This document shows, one piece after another, positions 18,627-27,520 of a stretch of 64,000 bases of DNA. The notes under the pieces were generated by a model. The model saw only the letters and a program-made list of their open reading frames with translations, was not told the origin of the DNA and did not search any database. Origin of the DNA: Sphingobium sp. MI1205 (GTDB lineage Bacteria > Pseudomonadota > Alphaproteobacteria > Sphingomonadales > Sphingomonadaceae); NCBI RefSeq assembly GCF_001563285.1, contig NZ_CP005188.1, positions 191,501 to 255,500 of the forward strand, read 5' to 3'. Positions within the stretch are counted from its first letter, which is position 1, and every line of letters begins with the position of its first letter. The position numbers were made by a program, and so were the translations under genes.

Positions 18627-19691
18627 ATGGATAACAGGACGTCGCGGCGGCAACGCAACGCGCCGACCATAAATGATGTCGCCCGGCATGCCGGCGTGTC
18701 GCCCATGACGGTGTCGCGGGTCATCAACAGCGAACATGTCGTGAAGGCGGAGACCCGCGAAAAAGTCAAAAGCGCGATCGAGGCGCTCAACTATGCGCCG
18801 AGCGCCGCCGCGCGCAGCCTGGCGGGCGGCGAGGAGATGCGAATCGGCCTGCTCTACAGCAACCCGTCCTCCTCCTATCTCAGCGAATTCCTGATGGGCA
18901 GCCTGGACCAGGCAAGCCGCAGCAACGTGCACCTGGTCGTCGAGAAATTCGGCGAGGATATGTCGGTCAAGAATGTGGTGAACCACCTGGTGCGCGGCCG
19001 GATCAACGGCGTCATCCTGCCGCCGCCCCTATGCGATTCGCTGGAAATGCTCCGTGCGCTCGCTGCCGCGATGATCCCCGCCGTCGCCGTCGCCACCGGT
19101 CGCACGCCCAAGCGCATGTCGGCGGTCAGCATCGATGACGAGGACGCGGCCTATGCGATGACGCGACATCTGATCGCGCTCGGCCACGTGCGAATCGGCT
19201 TCATTCGCGGCAATCCCGATCAAAGCGCGAGCGAGCGCCGCTACAAGGGCTATGTTCGCGCCCTGACGGAAGCGGGGATCGCGGTGGATGATCAACTAGT
19301 GGCACAGGGGCTGTTCAGCTATCGATCGGGCCTGGATGCGGCGGAACAGATACTGGACCTGCCCGAACCGCCCAGCGCGATCTTCGCCAGTAACGACGAC
19401 ATGGCCGCCGCGACCGTCGCCATAGCACACCGGCGCGGGCTGGACGTGCCCGGCGACCTGACCGTGTGCGGCTTCGACGATACCCCGCTGGCGACGACCA
19501 TCTGGCCGGAACTGACGACCATACGCCAGCCGATCAGCGACATGTCGCGCGCGGCGGTCGACCTGCTGGTGCGCGAGATCAGGGGTGGCAAGATGGAAAA
19601 GGACGGGCCGCCCAGCCACATCCTGCTCGACTATGCGCTGATCCGCCGCCAATCGGACGCCGCGCCGCGCCGGCGCCCGCGCAAAACCTGA
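18627..19691 (+). CDS. LacI/GalR-family transcriptional regulator
   Basis: A 354-residue repressor-type protein. The N-terminal helix-turn-helix is TINDVARHAGVSPMTVSRV (residues ~12-30), followed by the hinge helix region SAAARSLAGG (~56-65) and a periplasmic-binding-protein-like sensor domain with the C-terminal motifs SAIFASNDDMA and VCGFDDTPLATTIWPELTTIRQP. It is the only regulator within the xylan locus, between the GH67 gene and the xylose pathway genes, so it is the prime candidate to bind the five operators at 3283, 16245, 24797, 31413 and 33254. The inducer is not predictable; xylose, xylobiose, glucuronate or an aldouronate are possible. Confidence 0.93.
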   Translation: MDNRTSRRQRNAPTINDVARHAGVSPMTVSRVINSEHVVKAETREKVKSAIEALNYAPSAAARSLAGGEEMRIGLLYSNPSSSYLSEFLMGSLDQASRSNVHLVVEKFGEDMSVKNVVNHLVRGRINGVILPPPLCDSLEMLRALAAAMIPAVAVATGRTPKRMSAVSIDDEDAAYAMTRHLIALGHVRIGFIRGNPDQSASERRYKGYVRALTEAGIAVDDQLVAQGLFSYRSGLDAAEQILDLPEPPSAIFASNDDMAAATVAIAHRRGLDVPGDLTVCGFDDTPLATTIWPELTTIRQPISDMSRAAVDLLVREIRGGKMEKDGPPSHILLDYALIRRQSDAAPRRRPRKT

Positions 19692-19701
19692 CAAATCTCG
19701 C

Positions 19702-20565
19702 CTAATCTTCGTCCACGCTCAGAGCGATGCTCATCGTCAGCATGCGTGACTGACCCGGCTCCAGTTCGTCCATGCCGTCCGGCCGGTTGATCACGTCGGG
19801 CATGTGGCTCACCGGCTCAAGGCAGAGAAAACCGGCGTCCGGCGGGCGATAGACATGCAGACCGCGCGCGCCCGTGGCGGTAAGGGTCAGCCGCCGCCGG
19901 GCGTGATCGCTGAGGATGGCGACGCCGTCCCATCCCGCATAATAATGGTCGATCAGGCTGGTCCCCTTCGCGGCTGCTCCGGTGGACCAGTCGCCAAGCC
20001 CATCGGCCGGTGCAAGCGCCAGCGGCAGATGATCCGGCGGCTCGGATAACCAGAGCCCCGCCGCCTCGAATTGCAGAAAACTTGCCCGACTGATCGGGAA
20101 ATAGGGGTGGAAGCCCAGACCGACCGGAGCCGTCCCGGTCGCGTCGTTCCGCAGGACAAGACTGATCGTCAGCCCTCTGCCGGTCAGTTCGATCCGCTGC
20201 GTCGCGCTGTAGGGCCATGGCCAGGCGTCACTTCCCGGATGATCGTGGCACAGCGTCGCGCTATCCGGTCCCGCGGCCTGCACCTCCCAGCGCGACAGCC
20301 AGCCCAGACCGTGCAGGCTGTGGGGATGATCCCCGAAATTGCGCGGCAGACAATAGTTGCGGCCGCCAAAGGCGAAACGGCCATTTGCGACCCTGTTGGC
20401 ATAGGGCACCAGCGGAAAGCTCGCCATGGCCAGCGGATCGCGCGCATCGACCGGTGCGGGACGCAGCATGTCCTCACCGCCGATCCGCCATGCGAGGAGC
20501 GCGCCACCCCGGTCGGGCGCGAGCGACACTTCCGCATCGCCTGCGGCAAGACGTACGATGTTCAG
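19702..20565 (-). CDS. Aldose 1-epimerase (mutarotase) family protein
   Basis: Predicted to interconvert the alpha and beta anomers of a sugar, here most likely xylose, before oxidation by XylB. It has SFPLVPYANRVANGRF (the catalytic-Arg region), a LHGLGW motif and a GFHPYF motif, all of the galactose mutarotase fold. A GTG at 20529 has no ribosome site. The same frame continues upstream with INIVRL-like family sequence to a CTG at 20565 that overlaps the TGA of the sugar porter (CTGA) and has AGGA nine bases before it. I therefore extend the gene to 20565 (287 residues). The start is uncertain. Confidence 0.85.
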   Translation of the reverse strand: MNIVRLAAGDAEVSLAPDRGGALLAWRIGGEDMLRPAPVDARDPLAMASFPLVPYANRVANGRFAFGGRNYCLPRNFGDHPHSLHGLGWLSRWEVQAAGPDSATLCHDHPGSDAWPWPYSATQRIELTGRGLTISLVLRNDATGTAPVGLGFHPYFPISRASFLQFEAAGLWLSEPPDHLPLALAPADGLGDWSTGAAAKGTSLIDHYYAGWDGVAILSDHARRRLTLTATGARGLHVYRPPDAGFLCLEPVSHMPDVINRPDGMDELEPGQSRMLTMSIALSVDED

Positions 20566-21971
20566 CCGACCATATCCTCAAGCTCGCGTCCCTTGGTCTC
20601 GCGGACCATGGCCCGAACGAAGAAGAAGGACGCGAAGGCCGCCAGCGCGTAGAACCCATATGTAACCGGCAGGCCGATCCCGGCCGCGAGCGCGGGAAAG
20701 CTGACCGACACCAGGAAGTTGGCGGTCCACTGCGCGAAGCCGGCCACCGCCAGCCCCGATCCGCGAATCTGGTTGGGGAACATTTCGCCCAGCATGACCC
20801 ACATGACCGGACCCCAGCTGAGATTGAAAAACACGACGTAGAGATTGGCCGCAAGCAGCGCCACCACGCCGGTATTGTCCGACAGGCGCAGGCTGCCGTC
20901 GACGAAAGACCCGGTCGAAAAACAGATCGCGACAACCGCCAGCGTAATCGCCATGCCCGCCGATCCGATGAGGAGCAGGGGCTTTCGACCGACGCGATCG
21001 ATCAGGAACACGGTCGCCACGCACGCCATGATCGACAGCGAACCCGACAGGATGTTGATCAACAGCGCGTCATTCTCGCTGAAACCCACCGACTGCCACA
21101 GGACCGCGCCATAATAGAAGACGATGTTGATGCCGACCAGTTGCTGGAAAACGGCCAGGCCGATGCCGGTCCACACCACCGGGCGCAGCTTGCCGCTGGT
21201 CTTGTCGATCAGATCGGAAAATCGGGGGCGGTGATGATCCACCGCCAGGCTCGCGCCGATCTCGGCGACCTTGCGGTCCGCTTCGGCGGCGCCGAACAGC
21301 CGCGTCAGCACCTTGCGCGCATCATTCTCCCGGCCGCGCGCCATCAGGTAACGGGGACTTTCCGGGATGAAGAGCAGCGCGAGGAAATAGATGCCCGCGG
21401 GGATGACCTGCATCCAGAACATCCAGCGCCAGGCCGGCAGGTCGAGCCACAGCGTCGCCATCGATCCTCCGGCCGCATGGGCGAGCACATAATTCGCCAC
21501 GAACGCCCCGGTCAGGCCAGTGATGATCATGATCTGCTGGATCGACGACAAGCGGCCGCGAATGGCTGCCGGCGTGACCTCGCTGATATAGACGGGCGAC
21601 AATACGCTCGCCGCGCCTACGCCCAGCCCTCCAACCAGTCTCGCGGCGATGAACAACAGAGAGGAGGTCGCTGCTCCGGCCGCAAGGGCGCTGGCCACGA
21701 ACAGGAGCGCGGCGATCATCATCACCGTTCGCCGGCCGAGCACGTCCGCCAGCCGGCCAGCCAGGAATGCGCCGACGGCGCAGCCGATCAGAATGGCGCC
21801 GACGTTCAGGCCCGTCCCCAGCTTCGAAAGGTCGAACGCATGTTCCAACCCGTCCTGCGTGCCGTTGATGACGCCTGAATCATAGCCGAACATGAACCCG
21901 CCGATCGTCGCCACGGCAACGATGGCGGCAATAAACGCCATGTTGACCCTTTCGATGTTCCCCTCGCGCAT
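20562..21971 (-). CDS. Sugar porter family MFS transporter (xylose symporter-like)
   Basis: A 469-residue inner-membrane transporter of the sugar porter (XylE, GLUT) family, predicted to import xylose or another pentose with protons. It has GGFMFGYDSGVINGTQ in helix 1, the GGLGVGAAS region, PESPRYLMARGRE after helix 6, QQLVGINIVFYYG in helix 7 and a loop DRVGRKPLLLIG. Twelve hydrophobic segments are visible. It sits inside the minus-strand xylose operon (xylX, xylB, xylC, porter, mutarotase), which fits a role in xylose uptake. Substrate is inferred from context. Confidence 0.9.
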   Translation of the reverse strand: MREGNIERVNMAFIAAIVAVATIGGFMFGYDSGVINGTQDGLEHAFDLSKLGTGLNVGAILIGCAVGAFLAGRLADVLGRRTVMMIAALLFVASALAAGAATSSLLFIAARLVGGLGVGAASVLSPVYISEVTPAAIRGRLSSIQQIMIITGLTGAFVANYVLAHAAGGSMATLWLDLPAWRWMFWMQVIPAGIYFLALLFIPESPRYLMARGRENDARKVLTRLFGAAEADRKVAEIGASLAVDHHRPRFSDLIDKTSGKLRPVVWTGIGLAVFQQLVGINIVFYYGAVLWQSVGFSENDALLINILSGSLSIMACVATVFLIDRVGRKPLLLIGSAGMAITLAVVAICFSTGSFVDGSLRLSDNTGVVALLAANLYVVFFNLSWGPVMWVMLGEMFPNQIRGSGLAVAGFAQWTANFLVSVSFPALAAGIGLPVTYGFYALAAFASFFFVRAMVRETKGRELEDMVG

Positions 21972-21992
21972 CCCAATATCCTCTCTTCGACT

Positions 21993-22862
21993 TTATAGTT
22001 CGGCGTAGTGGCCAAGAAGCCCGCTTACGCCTGGATCAAACGCAAACAGGTCGCCTGCCTGTTGCTGCTCGCGCAGCATTGCGTCGGTCAATCCCTTGCG
22101 CGCGGTAGTGGCATAGGCGGTCGCCAGATCGTCGCCACCAAAAGCAATCTTCGTGACGTTAGCGACCGGAAAGGCGATGTGCGTCATCATCGCGCCGGCG
22201 GGGTCGTAGCGCCGCACACCCCAGCCACCGAAAAGGCCGATCCACAAGCACCCCTCCGCATCGATCGTCGGCCCGTCGGGATAACCCGCTCCTTCCTCGA
22301 TCCGCGCGAAGGGCGCCGTCTCTACAAGTCCCGCCTCGTCGATCCGGCTTTTCCAGATCGTGCGGCCCAGCGTGTCGACATGATAGAGGACCGTGCCGTC
22401 AGGCGAGAGCGCGGGCCCATTCGTGATCGACACCGGCGCGACGCCCATGTCGCGCGACAGGCCGCCATCCGTCCGGTAGATGCGGCCACTGGCCAGAAGC
22501 TCGTCGTCGTCCATGGAGCCAAACCAGATGCGTCCCTCGCGATCGACGGTGGCGTCGTTCAGGCGGTTGCCCGGCTGGTCGGCCTCGGGATCGTGAAGCA
22601 GGGCGAACTGCCCGGTCGCGGGATCGAAGCGGTGCAGCCCGGTCTTAAGGCCCAGGATGAAATCGCCTGCGATTGCGGGTACGATCCATCCGACGGGTGC
22701 AGGGGCCGGCCAGCTGCGCGATATTTCCATCTCCGGGTCATAGCGATGGATCAGCTGAGCTTTGATATCGACGAACCATAACGCTCGATCCCGTTCGACC
22801 CACACGGGTCCTTCCCCCAGGACGGCACCCAGACTCAGAACCGATTGCGGCGCGTGCACCAT
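21993..22862 (-). CDS. xylC: SMP-30/gluconolactonase family protein, probable xylonolactonase (XylC)
   Basis: Predicted to hydrolyse D-xylono-lactone, the product of XylB, to D-xylonate in the Weimberg pathway. The 289 residues form the six-bladed propeller of the SMP-30/gluconolactonase/LRE family, with the metal-ligand motifs GEGPVW (~16-21), RLNDATVDREGRIWFGSMD (~100-118), ITNGPALSPD and GYPDGPTIDAEG. It is 3 bp from xylB. Family members act on several sugar lactones; xylose context makes xylonolactone the best guess. Confidence 0.87.
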   Translation of the reverse strand: MVHAPQSVLSLGAVLGEGPVWVERDRALWFVDIKAQLIHRYDPEMEISRSWPAPAPVGWIVPAIAGDFILGLKTGLHRFDPATGQFALLHDPEADQPGNRLNDATVDREGRIWFGSMDDDELLASGRIYRTDGGLSRDMGVAPVSITNGPALSPDGTVLYHVDTLGRTIWKSRIDEAGLVETAPFARIEEGAGYPDGPTIDAEGCLWIGLFGGWGVRRYDPAGAMMTHIAFPVANVTKIAFGGDDLATAYATTARKGLTDAMLREQQQAGDLFAFDPGVSGLLGHYAEL

Positions 22863-22865
22863 CGC

Positions 22866-23627
22866 TCAGCGCCAGCCGGCATCGACGAAATAATCATGAC
22901 CGGTGCACATGCGCGCGTCATCGGATGCCAGGAACAGGGCGATCGCGGCGACGTCGACGGGCATGATCCGCGCGTCCAGGCACTGGGCCGCGACGATATC
23001 CGCTTCCCCCTCCTGCGTGTACCATTTCATCTGGCGCGGCGTCTTCACATTGCCCGGCACGATGGTGTTGACGCGGATATTGTCGCGGCCCAGATCGCGC
23101 GCCATGCCGCGCGTCATCCCTTCGATCGCGGCCTTCGCCGTCTGGTACAGCACCAGGTCGGGCAGGCCCAGATGCCAGCTGATCGACCCGAAGTTCAGGA
23201 TGACGCCGCCCCCGGCCCTGCGCATGGCGGGCACCGCCGCCTGCGCGGCGAAGAACATATGCCGCAGGTTCACGGCCATGCGTTCGTCCCAGTAAGCGGG
23301 GGTCACATCCGCCATGGCATGGCGATCGTCATTGCCAGCATTGTTGACAAGAATGTCGATGCCGCCCAGCGCCTGCTCGGCGTCCGCCATCACCTGCTGG
23401 ACGGCGTTCACATCACGCAGGTCGCAGATGTGAAAGGAAGGCGCGAAAGCCGCGTCCTTAGACCGGGCGACGAGCGCCGCTCCTTCCTTTTCCAATATGT
23501 CGCAGAAGGCCACGCGCGCGCCCTGAGCGACGAAGGCTTCGACCAGCCCTTCACCGATGCCGCTGCCACCGCCGCTGATGAAAACCCGTTTCCCCACAAG
23601 GCTGGGATAAATGGCGGACGCGGTCAT
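22866..23627 (-). CDS. xylB: D-xylose 1-dehydrogenase, SDR family (XylB)
   Basis: NAD-dependent oxidation of D-xylose to D-xylono-lactone, the first step of the Weimberg pathway. The 253-residue protein is a classical short-chain dehydrogenase: GGGSGIG nucleotide motif (~19-25), NNAGNDDRH, catalytic Ser in FGSISWHLG and YQTAK (Tyr/Lys). These stretches, with the C-terminal CTGHDYFVDAGWR, match closely the Caulobacter crescentus XylB sequence as I remember it. It overlaps xylX by four bases upstream and is 3 bp from xylC downstream. Confidence 0.94.
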   Translation of the reverse strand: MTASAIYPSLVGKRVFISGGGSGIGEGLVEAFVAQGARVAFCDILEKEGAALVARSKDAAFAPSFHICDLRDVNAVQQVMADAEQALGGIDILVNNAGNDDRHAMADVTPAYWDERMAVNLRHMFFAAQAAVPAMRRAGGGVILNFGSISWHLGLPDLVLYQTAKAAIEGMTRGMARDLGRDNIRVNTIVPGNVKTPRQMKWYTQEGEADIVAAQCLDARIMPVDVAAIALFLASDDARMCTGHDYFVDAGWR

Positions 23628-24775
23628 GCGCGCATGTCCTCCATCTGGCGTCCAATCAGGCCGCGCGCCGCCAGATTGGCCATGAAGGCGCCCAGCCCGA
23701 CGGTCCAGGGCGGCGCATCCTTCGACGTCGCCACCCGGTTGACCAGCCGGCCCAGCCGGGGCGTGGCGATCGATACGCGATCGCCGACCTTGTGGGTGAA
23801 GCCCCGTCCCGGATCGTCGCGATCCTGAACCGGCGCGAACAGCGTGCCCAGGAACAGGGCGAAACCGTCGGGATATTGATGCTCGCTGAGCGTCTGGCGG
23901 ACCAGTTCCAGCGGATCGCGGCTGATCTGCGCCATGCTGCTGACGCCCTCCAGTCGATAGCCCTCTGGTCCTTCGATAACCAGTTCGACCTCCGCCGCGC
24001 GGACATCGTCCATGGTGAAATCATCGTCGAACAGGCGGATCAACGGGCCCAGCGCGCAGGAGGCATTATTATCCTTGGCCTTGCCCAGCAGCAGCGCGGA
24101 CCGTCCCTCGAAATCACGCAGATTGACGTCGTTGCCGAGCGTCGCGCCAACCGCCTTGCCCGCCGAATCGACGATCAGCACGATTTCGGGTTCGGGATTA
24201 TTCCAGGTCGAATCGGACCGGATGCCGATCTGCGCGCCCGCGCCCACGGTCGACAGCACCGGCGCCTTGGTGAAGACTTCCGCATCGGGACCGATCGCGA
24301 CTTCGAGATATTGCGACCACAGCCCGTCCTCGATCAGCGCCTGTTTCAGCGCGGCGGCTTCGGGCGATCCCGGCACGACGGCGCGGATCGAACCGCCGAC
24401 CTGCGCCTCCAGCCGGGCGCGAATATCCAGCGCTGCAGCGGAGTCGCCGCGCGCGCGCTCCTCGATCACCCGCTCGATCGCGGACAGCGCGAAGGTGACG
24501 CCGCAGGCCTTCACGCACTGCAGATCGATCGGGCTGAGCAACGGCAGATCCAGCTTGTCCAGATCGCCCAGCGCGCGACCGGAGCCAGTGTCGAGCGGCA
24601 ACGCATCGATCAGCATGGAAACGGTGGGCGCGACCGTGGACATATCGTAGACGACGCCCCGATCGACCAGAATGGGGCTTGGGCCAGCCGCCTGCATGAC
24701 CCGGCCGACGAAACGGGCCGCCCGCCAATCCGCCGGTACATCGTCACGCAAGGAAAAATCCCCAGACATCGCCAA
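23624..24775 (-). CDS. xylX: 2-keto-3-deoxy-D-xylonate dehydratase, FAH superfamily (XylX)
   Basis: Predicted to dehydrate 2-keto-3-deoxy-D-xylonate to 2-oxoglutarate semialdehyde. The 383-residue protein belongs to the fumarylacetoacetate hydrolase fold family with a long N-terminal domain, as in Caulobacter XylX. Visible motifs are PEIVLIVDSAGKAVGATLGNDVN shown here by its core NPEPEIVLIVD, the metal-binding EGRSALLLGKAKD, and GLGAFMANLAARGL at the C-terminus. It is first in the minus-strand xylose operon. The promoter region carries a LacI-type operator 21 bp before the ATG, shared with the divergent kdgK operon. Confidence 0.9.
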   Translation of the reverse strand: MAMSGDFSLRDDVPADWRAARFVGRVMQAAGPSPILVDRGVVYDMSTVAPTVSMLIDALPLDTGSGRALGDLDKLDLPLLSPIDLQCVKACGVTFALSAIERVIEERARGDSAAALDIRARLEAQVGGSIRAVVPGSPEAAALKQALIEDGLWSQYLEVAIGPDAEVFTKAPVLSTVGAGAQIGIRSDSTWNNPEPEIVLIVDSAGKAVGATLGNDVNLRDFEGRSALLLGKAKDNNASCALGPLIRLFDDDFTMDDVRAAEVELVIEGPEGYRLEGVSSMAQISRDPLELVRQTLSEHQYPDGFALFLGTLFAPVQDRDDPGRGFTHKVGDRVSIATPRLGRLVNRVATSKDAPPWTVGLGAFMANLAARGLIGRQMEDMRA

Positions 24776-24796
24776 CTCCTACTCGACACTTATCAC

Positions 24797-24810
24797 TGAT
24801 AGCGCTACCA
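24797..24810 (+). promoter_or_regulatory. LacI-type operator, copy 3 (divergent promoter)
   Basis: TGATAGCGCTACCA, one base different from the 16245 copy and closer to a perfect palindrome. It lies between xylX (minus, start 24775) and kdgK (plus, start 24883), so it can control both halves of the xylose and uronate catabolic genes. Confidence 0.7.
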
Positions 24811-24882
24811 CCATAGGACGGCCGGTGCTGTCAAGTGGTTACATAAGGCGGCCGTGGGAGATGGCATGATGCGGAGCGGGCG

Positions 24883-25899
24883 ATGGGCGAATCAGTGAGC
24901 GGCGCGGTCCTGTGCCTGGGCGAAATGCTGCTGCGGCTGTCCGGCTCCGAAGGTGGGCGCCTGCTCGACTCGCCTGGCGTGCGGGCGCATTTTGGCGGGG
25001 CCGAGGCGAATGTCGCGGTAGCGCTGGCGCAGCTTGGCTTGGACGCCCGGTTCGTCAGCCGACTGCCGGACGGCCCGCTAGGCGATGCCGCGATCGACCA
25101 TCTTCGTCGCCATGGCGTGGCGACGACCGGCATGGTCCGGACCTCCGGGCGCATGGGCCTCTATTTCCTCAGTCCGGGCGCCGGCGTGAGGGCTTCGTCG
25201 ATCATTTACGATCGCGCCGGATCGACCTTTGCACTGGCCAAGGCGGAGGATTTCGACTGGCCCTGCCTGCTGCGCGGCGTGCGCTGGCTCCACCTGTCGG
25301 GTATCACGCCAGCGCTCGGCCCGGCCAGCGCGCAGCTGGGTCTTGCTGCTGCCCGCGCAGCGAAGGCGCTGGGCGTGTCCCTGTCGTTCGACGGCAATTA
25401 TCGCGCGACACTGTGGGGCCAGTGGGATGGCGATCCGCGCGCCATCCTGACCGACTATGTAGCCCTGGCCGACCTGTTCATCGGCAGTCATCGCGACATT
25501 GGCCTGCTGCTGGGTCGCGATTTCAGCGGCAGCGGCCCGGATCGCCGCCGGGAAGCCGCTGTGGCGCTGTTGGATGCCTTTCCCGGCCTGGCCCATATCG
25601 CATCCACCGCGCGCACTACTCTGGACGCCACACATTATCGTCTTTCGGCGCGCGTGGACGGTCGGCACGGCTTCCATCAGACGGACGAGGTCGCGTTGAA
25701 CGCGATAACCGATCGAATCGGCACCGGAGACGCTTTCGCCGCCGGTGTGCTGGCCGCGCTTCATCGGGGCGCGCAGGAAGCCGCGGAGCAGGGCCTGGCG
25801 CTGGCCTGCCTCAAACATTTCATCGCTGGCGACGCCAGCATTTCGCGCCCGTCCGACGTCGCGGCTTTCCGGCAAGGCCGGTTCGACGTGCAGCGGTAG
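24883..25899 (+). CDS. kdgK: 2-keto-3-deoxygluconate kinase, PfkB family
   Basis: Phosphorylates 2-keto-3-deoxygluconate to KDPG, completing the glucuronate branch. The 338-residue protein is a ribokinase/PfkB sugar kinase: [13 protein letters not shown]-terminus, [16 protein letters not shown] (~30-46), [11 protein letters not shown] in the middle, and the C-terminal anion-hole and base motif [15 protein letters not shown] (~283-297). KDG is inferred from ManD in the same locus. No KDPG aldolase (eda) lies in the window, so the final cleavage enzyme must be encoded elsewhere. It starts the plus-strand operon continuing with the semialdehyde dehydrogenase. Confidence 0.86.
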   Translation: MGESVSGAVLCLGEMLLRLSGSEGGRLLDSPGVRAHFGGAEANVAVALAQLGLDARFVSRLPDGPLGDAAIDHLRRHGVATTGMVRTSGRMGLYFLSPGAGVRASSIIYDRAGSTFALAKAEDFDWPCLLRGVRWLHLSGITPALGPASAQLGLAAARAAKALGVSLSFDGNYRATLWGQWDGDPRAILTDYVALADLFIGSHRDIGLLLGRDFSGSGPDRRREAAVALLDAFPGLAHIASTARTTLDATHYRLSARVDGRHGFHQTDEVALNAITDRIGTGDAFAAGVLAALHRGAQEAAEQGLALACLKHFIAGDASISRPSDVAAFRQGRFDVQR

Positions 25900-25933
25900 T
25901 CGCTATTTCTCCCTCTTGAACAAAGGACAGGAC

Positions 25934-27508
25934 ATGATCACGGGCGCAATATTGATCGGGGCGAAAGATGCTTCCAGAGAGCCGTTCTTCGACGCGGTCG
26001 ATCCGGCCACCGGCGCAGTCCTTGCGCCCCCTTTCAGCAACGCGGACGCGACCGATGTCGACCGGGCATGCGCGCTGGCGGAGGCGGCGGCCATTGCTTT
26101 TGCCGATGTGCCTCCCGAAGCGCGGGCGACGTTCCTCGAGTCGATAGCGGACGAGATCGTCGCAATCGGCGATCCGCTGATCGAGCGGGCCATGGCGGAA
26201 ACCGGGCTGCCCCGCGCTCGGCTGGAGGGTGAGCGCGGCCGCACCACGGGCCAGTTGCGCCTGTTTGCGCAGATGTTACGGGATGGCTCCTGGGCGCAGG
26301 TTACGATCGATCCTGCCCTGCCGGACCGGCAGCCGCTGCCCCGTCCCGACCTGCGCCGTCGCCATCTGGCGATCGGTCCCGTCGCCGTCTTCGGGGCCAG
26401 CAACTTCCCGCTCGCCTTCTCGGTCGCGGGCGGCGACACGGCGGCGGCGTTGGCGGCCGGCTGCCCCGTCGTGGTGAAAGGGCACCCCGCCCATCCGGGT
26501 ACGGGAGAACTGGTCGCCCGTGCCATCGCGACCGCCGTGGCCAACTGCGGCCTGCCCGAAGGCGTGTTTTCCTTCCTGCCCGGCGCGACCAATGAACTGG
26601 GCGCCGCGCTCGTCGCCGATCCCCGCATAAAAGCGGTGGGCTTCACCGGCTCGCGCGCGGGGGGGCTTGCCCTGATGAAAATAGCTGCCGGTGGTGCCGA
26701 ACCGATTCCGGTCTACGCCGAAATGAGTTCGATCAATCCGGTCATCCTGTTCCCCGCCGCGCTGAAGACAAGAGGCGCGGCGCTTGGTCCCGCCTTCGTC
26801 CAGTCGCTGACGATGGGCGCGGGGCAGTTCTGCACCAATCCGGGGCTGGTGATCGCGGTCGGCGGGCCTGATCTCGACACTTTCGTCGACGCGGCGGCGG
26901 CAGCGCTGGCCGACAGCAAGCCGCAGCCCATGCTGACGCCGGGTATTCACGCAAGCTTCGAAAGCGGCGTGGAAGCCCTGGAGTCGCACGAAGCGGTAAC
27001 CCCGGTGGCGCGCGGCTGCGTCGGCGATGGCGTGAACCAGGCGCGCGGCGCGCTGTTCCGCACCAGCGCCGCGCGCTTCCTGGCCGATCCGGCCTTGTCG
27101 CACGAAGTCTTCGGTTCCTCCGCGATCATCGTCACCGTGCGCGACATGACCGAAGCTGCAACGGTGATCGCAGGACTGGAAGGGCAGCTTACCGCCACGC
27201 TGATGCTGGATGCCGACGACGAGCCTGCCGCCGCCGCGCTCATCCCCCTGCTGGAACGCAAGGTCGGGCGCATCCTGGCCAATGGCTGGCCGACGGGCGT
27301 GGAGGTCTGCCACGCCATGGTGCATGGCGGCCCCTATCCGGCGACGTCCGACAGCCGGACGACCTCTGTCGGCACGCTGGCGATCGACCGGTTCCTGCGG
27401 CCGGTCTGCTATCAGGGCCTGCCCGCGTCGCTGCTGCCCCAGCCGCTCGCGCCGGACAATCCGTGGTCGCTGCCCCGGCGGATCGACGGCGTTCTCCAGG
27501 CGGACTGA
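25934..27508 (+). CDS. 2-oxoglutarate semialdehyde dehydrogenase (Weimberg pathway ALDH)
   Basis: Oxidises 2-oxoglutarate semialdehyde to 2-oxoglutarate with NAD(P)+, the last Weimberg step (called XylA in Caulobacter). The frame opens further upstream in kdgK, but ATG 25934 follows AAAGGACAGG and gives a natural 524-residue protein starting [12 protein letters not shown]. Motifs: [24 protein letters not shown] region, [21 protein letters not shown] and the catalytic Cys in [12 protein letters not shown] (~residue 301). The layout is that of the ALDH subfamily acting on 2,5-dioxopentanoate. It is 34 bp from kdgK and 12 bp from xylD. Confidence 0.91.
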   Translation: MITGAILIGAKDASREPFFDAVDPATGAVLAPPFSNADATDVDRACALAEAAAIAFADVPPEARATFLESIADEIVAIGDPLIERAMAETGLPRARLEGERGRTTGQLRLFAQMLRDGSWAQVTIDPALPDRQPLPRPDLRRRHLAIGPVAVFGASNFPLAFSVAGGDTAAALAAGCPVVVKGHPAHPGTGELVARAIATAVANCGLPEGVFSFLPGATNELGAALVADPRIKAVGFTGSRAGGLALMKIAAGGAEPIPVYAEMSSINPVILFPAALKTRGAALGPAFVQSLTMGAGQFCTNPGLVIAVGGPDLDTFVDAAAAALADSKPQPMLTPGIHASFESGVEALESHEAVTPVARGCVGDGVNQARGALFRTSAARFLADPALSHEVFGSSAIIVTVRDMTEAATVIAGLEGQLTATLMLDADDEPAAAALIPLLERKVGRILANGWPTGVEVCHAMVHGGPYPATSDSRTTSVGTLAIDRFLRPVCYQGLPASLLPQPLAPDNPWSLPRRIDGVLQAD

Positions 27509-27520
27509 AGGGGCCAGAAC

